Shown: one piece after another, positions 35,769 to 40,845 of the stretch
How positions within the stretch are numbered: position 1 is the stretch's first letter
How the letters are laid out: each line of letters begins with the position of its first letter
Virus record (IMG/VR): IMGVR_UViG_3300042475_003790
Location: 1-40,845 of that record
DNA: 40,845 nt
From: a virus
Reading direction: 5' to 3' (one strand)
Made by a program: the position numbers and the translations under genes
The notes under the pieces: generated by a model
Seen by the model: the letters and a program-made list of their open reading frames with translations, nothing else
The model's database searches: none
Told to the model about the DNA's origin: nothing

Positions 35769-36095
35769 TTAATCGGTTTTTTGGTTGGCTTGTTGTACGT
35801 AGTCGAGAAGTTCGCGGGCAGCATCAATGTAATTCGCCTTCAGTTGGTGGAACTGAGGGTCGCTGATGTCACGATAGTTGGAGTAGTGTCTGAATGCGGC
35901 ATCGAAGCCTTCCGTATCAATGATAGACAAGATGCTTTCTGCATCGTGCGGGCGCATGAGATTCTGGAACTCACGCTCTTCGCGCTCTCCCATCCCGTTT
36001 TCTTCGGTGGGTGACTTTGTAATTGCAAGCACCGTCAAAGTTAAAGCTGCGCCAGCGATGAAGCTCGCGGTTATTCTAGTTACAACATCTTTCAT
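35769..36095 (-). CDS. Single-pass membrane protein
   Basis: 108 residues. An N-terminal TM (about 9-25, ASFIAGAALTLTVLAI) anchors a helical, charged domain (QFHQLKANYIDAARELLDYV). No clear signal cleavage site. Function unknown. Confidence 0.7.
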   Translation of the reverse strand: MKDVVTRITASFIAGAALTLTVLAITKSPTEENGMGEREEREFQNLMRPHDAESILSIIDTEGFDAAFRHYSNYRDISDPQFHQLKANYIDAARELLDYVQQANQKTD

Positions 36096-36149
36096 AGAAG
36101 AAAAAGTATAAGTGTTAGGAGAAATGTCAACCGTTAATTTGAATATTCT

Positions 36150-36326
36150 TCAAAATGCCCCGTACCTTACAAAACGATAAATTTCCGGTCCCGATTCCAT
36201 AAAGAAAGACCAGTTAGGGTAAAGAATTAAATATATGGCGCAGGGTATTGCAAAAAATGCAACAACTGCCAATGCTATTGTAAGTCTAATTGGAATTGTG
36301 ATTACGCTTAAAAAAGTGTCTTTCAT
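36150..36326 (-). CDS. 58-residue membrane protein
   Basis: MKDTFLSVITIPIRLTIALA then VVAFFAIPCAIYLILYPNWS: one or two hydrophobic helices and a short C-terminus. The start is 3 nt after the phosphoesterase stop. No family recognised. Confidence 0.6.
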   Translation of the reverse strand: MKDTFLSVITIPIRLTIALAVVAFFAIPCAIYLILYPNWSFFMESGPEIYRFVRYGAF

Positions 36327-36329
36327 TTT

Positions 36330-36977
36330 TTATATAATAAAAACCTTGGGCTCGTTTACAATTCGATAATCTTCGTTGCAGAGGCAAACATTAGAAAAGA
36401 TTGTGCTGCCAAAAGTCTTTTCAGATCCGCCAGAAAAGTGGATGTGACCAAACAAATGAAGTTTTAGCTTCAGTTGCAGAACTCTTTTTGCAAGTTCTTC
36501 GCAGCCAACTTCGTCAGGGAATCCGCGATCTCTCAGAACTGTATCGCAAATCTTATGCGGTGGGCCATGGCTAATCAGAACATCAGTATCATCGGGAATA
36601 GCTTCCCAATGCCTACGGATAGCAGAGCCGCGATTGCGGTTGAACGCCCAATTGAAAAAGGTCGGTGTTACCGGAGAACCCCAAAAGTTTACGCCATCAA
36701 TACAGACGCCACTATCTTCTAAGTAAATTAGCTCTGGGCATTCTCTGACCAATGCCTTAGCGATGCCATTATTTTTTTCAAATAGAACATCATGATTGCC
36801 CGCAATGAAGATTTTATGCTTGTGGGGCATTGCATTAAACCAATGCAAGAATTTTTGTGTATCTTTTAAGTTCCCCCAAGAGCAAAAATCGCCGCAGTGA
36901 ATTAAAACGTCGCCGTCTGGAATGTTTTTAACATTGAGGTGCAAGCCATGAGTATCTGATAAGGCGACGATTTTCAT
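36330..36977 (-). CDS. Calcineurin-like metallophosphoesterase
   Basis: 215 residues with the metal-site series LSDTH (6-10), CGDF (28-31), AGNHD (59-63), SHGPPH and GHIHFSG, so all five motifs are present. The size fits small cytoplasmic phosphodiesterases of phage. Substrate unknown (nucleotide or nucleic acid 2',3'-phosphates are common options). Upstream of the tRNA cluster. Confidence 0.92.
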   Translation of the reverse strand: MKIVALSDTHGLHLNVKNIPDGDVLIHCGDFCSWGNLKDTQKFLHWFNAMPHKHKIFIAGNHDVLFEKNNGIAKALVRECPELIYLEDSGVCIDGVNFWGSPVTPTFFNWAFNRNRGSAIRRHWEAIPDDTDVLISHGPPHKICDTVLRDRGFPDEVGCEELAKRVLQLKLKLHLFGHIHFSGGSEKTFGSTIFSNVCLCNEDYRIVNEPKVFII

Positions 36978-37019
36978 ATTATGTGTAAATCATTTATAAC
37001 AAATATATAATCATATAAA

Positions 37020-37421
37020 ATGGAAATTAGTCAAGAGGCGGCAAAAAAATATATCTGTAGGCACTGCAAGGAAGAAACTGATGACTTTTATTCATCTGAT
37101 ATAAAAAAGAGCGTTTATATCTGCAAGAAATGCAAGGCGAAACAGAACAAAATTTTAAGAGATAATATCAAGCGCAAATGTGTTGAATATAAAGGCGGCA
37201 AATGTTTTGTCTGTGGCTATAATAAATTTCAAGGCTCTTTGGACTTTCATCACGTTAATCCAAAAGATAAAGATTTTGGGATAGCTACAGTGAAATGTAA
37301 TTCTTTTGAGTCTTTAAAACAAGAGCTAGATAAGTGCGTTCTACTCTGCAAGAATTGCCATTGTGAAGTTCACGCTGGCTTAATTGATCTGAATAAAATT
37401 GGTAGTCCCGCTGGGATTTGA
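37020..37421 (+). CDS. HNH endonuclease (homing-type candidate)
   Basis: 133 residues. Two zinc-binding CxxC pairs (CRHC; CKKC) precede the HNH core CFVCGY, LDFHHVNP and CKNCHCEVH. It is the only plus-strand gene between minus-strand genes, and its 3' end overlaps the 3' end of tRNA-Ile by about 22 nt in antisense. That arrangement is typical of an inserted homing endonuclease next to a tRNA. Confidence 0.85.
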   Translation: MEISQEAAKKYICRHCKEETDDFYSSDIKKSVYICKKCKAKQNKILRDNIKRKCVEYKGGKCFVCGYNKFQGSLDFHHVNPKDKDFGIATVKCNSFESLKQELDKCVLLCKNCHCEVHAGLIDLNKIGSPAGI

Positions 37422-37475
37422 ACCCAGAACCTAGCCCTTATAAAGAGCTTGCTCTAACCGTTAAGCTACGGGACG
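37400..37475 (-). tRNA. tRNA-Ile(UAU)
   Basis: 76 nt with TA-GCTT D-arm, anticodon stem AGCTC/GGGCT, loop TTTATAA (anticodon TAT), T-arm CTGGG-TTCAAAT-CCCAG and encoded A-CCA. The first acceptor pair (C1-U72) is mismatched. It reads AUA directly, unlike the usual CAU-type tRNA-Ile2. Confidence 0.88.
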
Positions 37476-37482
37476 ATAAAAT

Positions 37483-37557
37483 TGGTGGTGCCAGTGGGAT
37501 TTGAACCCACAACCAACGACTTAAAAGGACGCTGCTCTACCATTGAGCTATAGCACC
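37483..37557 (-). tRNA. tRNA-Lys(UUU)
   Basis: 75 nt, acceptor GGTGCTA/TGGCACC with encoded A-CCA, anticodon loop CTTTTAA (anticodon TTT), T-arm GTGGG-TTCAAAT-CCCAC. One mismatch in the anticodon stem (T30-T40). Confidence 0.9.
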
Positions 37558-37563
37558 AAAAAG

Positions 37564-37830
37564 TTAGTTAGTTACCACAAACATTTGGTCATACATTACG
37601 GGAACCGTAGTGTCCAATAGAAGTGTTGAAAGCATACGATTTCCAATTCCTGCCCCTTCAGAATAAATACCTTCAATGTTCTCAACGATAGAAGTGTCGC
37701 CAATCTTGCTATCATTCATAATATCTGTGAAGGTGTCACCAAACATCTCTGAAGGAATAATGTTGTCTGGAAACCGCTTGCCAGTCTTAATGCAACGAAC
37801 ATTGTATTCGATAACGTAACCTTTTTTCAT
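37564..37830 (-). CDS. Small hypothetical protein between tRNAs
   Basis: 88 residues from ATG 37830 (MKKGYVIEYNVRCIKTGKRF); an upstream start at 37875 would fall inside tRNA-Met and was rejected. Beta-rich with an acidic middle. Function unknown. Confidence 0.68.
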   Translation of the reverse strand: MKKGYVIEYNVRCIKTGKRFPDNIIPSEMFGDTFTDIMNDSKIGDTSIVENIEGIYSEGAGIGNRMLSTLLLDTTVPVMYDQMFVVTN

Positions 37831-37841
37831 AGTATGGGAAT

Positions 37842-37917
37842 TGGTGGGCGGTGAGGGATTTGAACCCCCACTCAAAGGATTATGAGTCCTCTGCTTTAAC
37901 CGTTAAGCTAACCGCCC
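37842..37917 (-). tRNA. tRNA-Met or tRNA-Ile2 (CAU)
   Basis: 76 nt, acceptor GGGCGGT/ACCGCCC fully paired, encoded A-CCA, anticodon loop CTCATAA (anticodon CAT). Elongator Met and lysidine-modified Ile cannot be told apart by anticodon; the existing tRNA-Ile(UAU) makes Met somewhat more likely. Confidence 0.9.
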
Positions 37918-37922
37918 GAAAG

Positions 37923-37999
37923 TGGCGCGAGGACCGAGAATCGAACTCGGAACCGACAGTTTAGAAAACTGTTGCTCTATCCAGTTGAGCTATCCTCGC
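37923..37999 (-). tRNA. tRNA-Arg(UCU)
   Basis: 77 nt, acceptor GCGAGGA/TCCTCGC, encoded G-CCA, anticodon stem ACAGT/ACTGT and loop TTTCTAA (anticodon TCT), T-arm CCGAG-TTCGATT-CTCGG. Reads AGA/AGG. Confidence 0.93.
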
Positions 38000-38007
38000 G
38001 TTTTAAA

Positions 38008-38319
38008 TTAATAAAAATTAGTAACGATGCCTTTTTCTTTTACCCGCTCCTTGAAATCTTCAAAGTTTTGTTTTGCAGCATTATCTCTTTCGATCTGATC
38101 GATTTCTGCCTGACGCTGCTTTTCTCTTGCTAACTTACGCATGTCCTTCTGATGCTTGCGGTCCTTCGATTCATCGTAAGTTAACGACTCCTCAAATTCC
38201 CTGCGGTACTTTTGGAAGATGTAATTATAGGTTTGGATGACGGACGTTGCGGCTGCTGAATGAGAGCTTCCTCCGCAAGAGTCGGACACCGCTTGGGCGA
38301 TTGGCGTATTCTCGTCCAT
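38008..38319 (-). CDS. Coiled-coil protein
   Basis: 103 residues. A short acidic N-terminus then a long charged helix (about 30-95, QKYRREFEESLTYDESKDRK then KLAREKQRQAEIDQIERDNA). First gene upstream of the tRNA cluster. Function unknown. Confidence 0.72.
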   Translation of the reverse strand: MDENTPIAQAVSDSCGGSSHSAAATSVIQTYNYIFQKYRREFEESLTYDESKDRKHQKDMRKLAREKQRQAEIDQIERDNAAKQNFEDFKERVKEKGIVTNFY

Positions 38320-38337
38320 TTTGTTTATCGCTTAGAG

Positions 38338-38703
38338 TTAGCAGAGAACCGTCTTGTTTTTATAATACTTCTTTGCACGAAACAGAAAAGCTTCGTAGCG
38401 AGCAAGGATCGACATTGGGATCGGTGCAATGCACTGCTTGGCAGACCGCTCATAAGCAATCTTGAGGCCAAGCTCGGTATTAAAACGGTCGCCTGCGTTG
38501 AGGTTACATAGTGACCAACCAATCACAACGTTCTTGTTATCGTAATAACCATCAGTGATGGCGAGAACTCCGATTCTTTGATCCTTGTTATCTAGGATGT
38601 AAACGTGAAAACCTTTGTGGCGACTATTCGCCGTGTAGGAGGAAAAGTAGTCATTCGGAACCGTAGTGACTACTGGATCTTCATTTGCGATTGTGTGGAA
38701 CAT
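38338..38703 (-). CDS. Hypothetical protein
   Basis: 121 residues, MFHTIANEDPVVTTVPNDYF start, then HVYILDNKDQRIGVLAITDG and a basic helical end (YEAFLFRAKKYYKNKTVLC). A small alpha/beta domain. No family recognised. Confidence 0.7.
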   Translation of the reverse strand: MFHTIANEDPVVTTVPNDYFSSYTANSRHKGFHVYILDNKDQRIGVLAITDGYYDNKNVVIGWSLCNLNAGDRFNTELGLKIAYERSAKQCIAPIPMSILARYEAFLFRAKKYYKNKTVLC

Positions 38704-38747
38704 AGTTAGTAGGTGAAGCTAGGTTGATTTGACGCTGAAAGTTTACC

Positions 38748-39044
38748 CTAAAGCTTGGATTTCGTCAAGAGGGTTTTTTGCAATTCTTCGAACTTTTTTT
38801 CCGCCGTATCGCGGCAATTCGGACCAGAGAAATACCAGCCCTTCGTTCCAAAATCCTCATCCTTTGGCAAATACTCGGCTGGCTCGACTTTGACGCCTTT
38901 GATATCGTATCCGTTATGACGCTGAACGGCAACGACTTCAAAACCGCCGCACTTGGAATACATTGCGATCAAATCTGTTCGTTTGATCATCTTCATTTTG
39001 TACCCGTGGTTGGTCAGTTCTTCTGGGAGTGGTTTAAAATTCAT
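38748..39044 (-). CDS. Hypothetical protein
   Basis: 98 residues from ATG 39044 (MNFKPLPEELTNHGYKMKMI); the longer frame overlaps the upstream zinc-ribbon gene and was rejected. FEVVAVQRHNGYDIKGVKVE suggests a beta domain. No family recognised. Confidence 0.68.
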   Translation of the reverse strand: MNFKPLPEELTNHGYKMKMIKRTDLIAMYSKCGGFEVVAVQRHNGYDIKGVKVEPAEYLPKDEDFGTKGWYFSGPNCRDTAEKKFEELQKTLLTKSKL

Positions 39045-39045
39045 T

Positions 39046-39264
39046 TTAAATATTGTTGGCTCGACTGTCATGAGCCTTTGTACAGCGTGTGATCGTTGCG
39101 ACCTTGAGGCGTGCTCCAGCCCACTTGAGTTGAATGTAGCAGTCGGCGCATACGTAGCCCAAATCAACGTCCTGACGGACCTCTTCGACTTGAGGGCTAA
39201 ACTGTGATTCGCAGCATTGGCAAATCACAATTGTCATTGAATCAGAATGAGCGTCTTCAGACAT
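39046..39264 (-). CDS. Small zinc-ribbon-like protein
   Basis: 72 residues from ATG 39264 (MSEDAHSDSMTIVICQCCES). C-Q-C-C and C-A-D-C (CADCY) give a C-x2-C/C-x2-C ribbon layout. It lies 1 nt from each neighbour. Function unknown. Confidence 0.7.
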   Translation of the reverse strand: MSEDAHSDSMTIVICQCCESQFSPQVEEVRQDVDLGYVCADCYIQLKWAGARLKVATITRCTKAHDSRANNI

Positions 39265-39265
39265 A

Positions 39266-39631
39266 TTACTGCCAAGTACGGTGTTTTTCTGCGACCCATT
39301 CGCAGCCATCATATTCCATCAATACCCAATCAACGTCGGCAGGAATTTCAACAATCTTCAATACGATATCATACTGACTCATCTCTTCTAATGGCTTATC
39401 TAAACCAAGTTCAACAATTGTTTCGATTAGAATTGGGTCATCTCTTGCGATGTCTTGGCAAGAAAAATACTCGCCGTTAACAGTGAAATAATATTTTGAT
39501 CCAAAAAAATTATGGGCTCTTAGTTTCTTCTCATAAGCGATTCCCTTCTTGTTCAAGAAGCTTTCGATGGCTTGGTGAGGGAGAAAGAAACCGCCGTATT
39601 CGCGGCTAATGGCGATCTTGCGTGTATTCAT
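39266..39631 (-). CDS. Small phage protein (EIPADVDWVL type)
   Basis: 121 residues ending VEIPADVDWVLMEYDGCEWV then AEKHRTWQ, a C-terminal pattern common in small phage proteins of unknown function. N-terminal half basic with FFLPHQAIESFLNKK. No known role. Confidence 0.75.
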   Translation of the reverse strand: MNTRKIAISREYGGFFLPHQAIESFLNKKGIAYEKKLRAHNFFGSKYYFTVNGEYFSCQDIARDDPILIETIVELGLDKPLEEMSQYDIVLKIVEIPADVDWVLMEYDGCEWVAEKHRTWQ

Positions 39632-39709
39632 TTGTTTTTGAAATAGTTAGGTTTGTTAAGCAAATAGTATAAAGCAACTATAAATATAATAAAACTAATT
39701 ACCGACATT

Positions 39710-39721
39710 AGGTGTAAAATA
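39710..39721 (+). promoter_or_regulatory. Late-promoter-like motif AGGTGTAAAATA
   Basis: 11/12 match to AAGTGTAAAATA at 2571 and 14871, here on the plus strand and 4 nt before the ATG at 39726. Extended -10 TG-TAAAAT; no clear -35. Confidence 0.5.
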
Positions 39722-39725
39722 AAAC

Positions 39726-39989
39726 ATGGAAAGTCCCCGTTTACTTCAAGCTGAGATCCATAGCAACTTTAGCACCGCTTCTGGTGATTGGGCGGCGTAC
39801 AAATCAGAAATTACCGGACTGTACTCTGCAACTGGTTATGGAGCTTCTGGCAACGCTACTTTTGGCGACTTCTCCGATCATTTAATCAGAGAGTTTAACG
39901 GCAAAATCGTAGAGCTTGGAATGCCCACTGGCTTACTAATCCAGCCCTACGATGCCGGTTATCGTTTAACAGGAATAGCTATTAGCTAG
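39726..39989 (+). CDS. Small virion-type protein
   Basis: 87 residues, MESPRLLQAEIHSNFSTASG start. Lone plus-strand gene between minus-strand genes, with its own TGTAAAATA promoter, which links it to the late genes. Neutral, Gly/Ser-rich composition suits a structural or tail component. The end overlaps the convergent DUF1599-like gene by 8 nt. No family recognised. Confidence 0.65.
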   Translation: MESPRLLQAEIHSNFSTASGDWAAYKSEITGLYSATGYGASGNATFGDFSDHLIREFNGKIVELGMPTGLLIQPYDAGYRLTGIAIS

Positions 39990-40308
39990 CCTTTTCCGTC
40001 TTATCCTTAACGTAAGCTGACATAAGAACACAGTAGTTAAGGATGTCTAGGATCGCATCCTCATACGTCTCGTTCTTGACTGCCAGCTTGCCGTCAGCAG
40101 CGAAGGTAGAAAGGCGAGAAACCTTATCTACGATTCGGACCAAGAACCCCTGCTCAACAGAGCAAACTCCCATCGCCTCGCAGCGTTGGAAATTTGCAAA
40201 GGGGGTATCGCCCTTGCTGCCAGCATAGTCATTGTTCTTGGTCTTCATAATATCGAACGCCTTGGCGCACAGATGATTATGATGGGCGAACAGTTGGTCG
40301 CGTGTCAT
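39982..40308 (-). CDS. DUF1599-like (nucleotide modification-associated) protein
   Basis: 108 residues. IMKTKNNDYAGSKGDTPFAN, GFLVRIVDKVSRLSTFAADG and NETYEDAILDILNYCVLMSA match the DUF1599/Nmad1 pattern (N-D-Y, K-x-x-R-L, E-x-x-x-D-x-x-D-x-x-N-Y), a helical MazG-like fold with metal-site acids. It may act on modified nucleotides. Overlaps the 39726 gene tail to tail. Confidence 0.8.
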   Translation of the reverse strand: MTRDQLFAHHNHLCAKAFDIMKTKNNDYAGSKGDTPFANFQRCEAMGVCSVEQGFLVRIVDKVSRLSTFAADGKLAVKNETYEDAILDILNYCVLMSAYVKDKTEKAS

Positions 40309-40313
40309 TTTAA

Positions 40314-40622
40314 TTAATTCTTAATGAGGGTGCTGCGGAACTTTTTGACCGTTTGGAAGATCGAAGCGTCGGAGTTAACCGGCATAATATCTCTAACAGT
40401 CTCGTTCTTTTCGTCCTTGTAAGCGTGAACAACAACAAGGTCTTCGTCAGTCCGGTCGGACTCTAGGCGCAAGCAGTTGGCGACCCAAGCTGCGACGTTC
40501 TCGAAAGCTATATCGTAAAAATTTACGCAAGTTTTCAAAGAGCCGTCAGCCTCAATCGACCATACTTCAAACCAGTTCTTGTTTGTCTCGATTCCCTTAG
40601 TGAGTGTAGTTACGGTATCCAT
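40314..40622 (-). CDS. Hypothetical protein
   Basis: 102 residues, MDTVTTLTKGIETNKNWFEV start, WSIEADGSLKTCVNFYDIAF then acidic. The start shares a base with the upstream gene's stop. No family recognised. Confidence 0.7.
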   Translation of the reverse strand: MDTVTTLTKGIETNKNWFEVWSIEADGSLKTCVNFYDIAFENVAAWVANCLRLESDRTDEDLVVVHAYKDEKNETVRDIMPVNSDASIFQTVKKFRSTLIKN

Positions 40623-40845
40623 TAGTTATTGGTATGAAACTCCTTGGCGCGGGCCAGCATAAAGTCGTGGATGAAATGGCGGGTTTCTCTGTCTAGCAGT
40701 CGTCCATTCTCCTGCGGCAAACCCTTAATAACCTCCTCAAAGTTTAGACCGAAACAGAGGCAGAGCCCCTTGATCTTACGGTAAATTCCAATTTCCTTGT
40801 ACTTGAGGAGGGCGAAAGCCACATCAAGTTCAGTTTCGTTAGCTG
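40622..40845 (-). CDS. Small helical protein, partial at right edge
   Basis: The frame is open to the window edge; the visible end encodes ETELDVAFALLKYKEIGIYR then KIKGLCLCFGLNFEEVIKGL. A GTG at 40822 could be the start but the reading frame continues upstream without stop, so the gene probably begins outside the window. Helical; no family recognised. Confidence 0.6.
   Translation of the reverse strand, partial: ANETELDVAFALLKYKEIGIYRKIKGLCLCFGLNFEEVIKGLPQENGRLLDRETRHFIHDFMLARAKEFHTNN

Overview
The window looks like part of the genome of a tailed double-stranded DNA phage (Caudoviricetes). It has a contiguous head and packaging block (major capsid protein, decoration-like protein, protease-scaffold fusion, portal, large terminase), a PhoH ATPase, lysis genes, five tRNAs and many small phage-type ORFs. 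No integrase or repressor was recognised. The host is not certain. Virion genes carry AAAGGA-type Shine-Dalgarno sites. The phage-borne ECF sigma factor resembles, from memory, those of Verrucomicrobiota and relatives, which hints at such a host. The five tRNAs (Leu-UAA, Ile-UAU, Lys-UUU, Met/Ile-CAU, Arg-UCU) mostly read A/U-ending codons, as expected for an AT-rich phage in a more GC-rich host.

Layout. (1) 1-14.9 kb, minus strand: late genes. In transcription order these are a tail-tube-like protein, PhoH, a small coiled-coil membrane protein, a zinc-ribbon protein, a sigma-like protein with a cysteine cluster, a TerS candidate, a C2H2-ERCC4 nuclease, TerL, portal, protease-scaffold, decoration-like protein, MCP, neck-type proteins and a Gly-Thr-Ser repeat fibre that runs off the left edge. 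(2) 14.9-19.3 kb, plus strand: small proteins, a secreted repeat/Ig protein, a holin candidate, a HAD phosphatase and a P-loop kinase. (3) 19.5-27.1 kb, mostly plus strand: a GC-richer array of small, mostly unknown genes, including a DUF932-like protein, a Gp88-like protein (minus strand) and a SleB-like endolysin. They are separated by eight copies of a complex palindromic intergenic element. (4) 27.2-36.98 kb, minus strand: a structured RNA candidate, an AT-hook plus RuvB-like ATPase operon, a candidate unimolecular spanin, a cluster of secreted or membrane proteins, an ECF sigma factor running into tRNA-Leu, and small genes including a thermonuclease and a phosphoesterase. (5) 37-40.8 kb: an HNH endonuclease, four tRNAs and small genes including a DUF1599-like protein.

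The most striking pattern is in region 3. Seven genes there carry one promoter design: an A-tract, TTGNNN, a 16-bp spacer, and a YAYTCT-type -10. In six of the seven the start codon lies exactly 7 or 8 nt after the -10, which predicts leaderless mRNAs. The minus-strand AT-hook/RuvB operon has the same geometry. Virion genes instead use Shine-Dalgarno leaders and a different motif (TGTAAAATA). This suggests two expression programmes: host-sigma70-driven early cassettes, and late genes possibly read with one of the two phage-encoded sigma-like proteins. The repeat family CCGGGCCWGGCCCGG with flanking TTTTTACA arms and CTAGGGTGTTTACCCTAG palindromes is the best candidate for an undescribed system (regulatory, origin-like or cassette-exchange). 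All functional statements rest on motif reading by eye; no database search was run.
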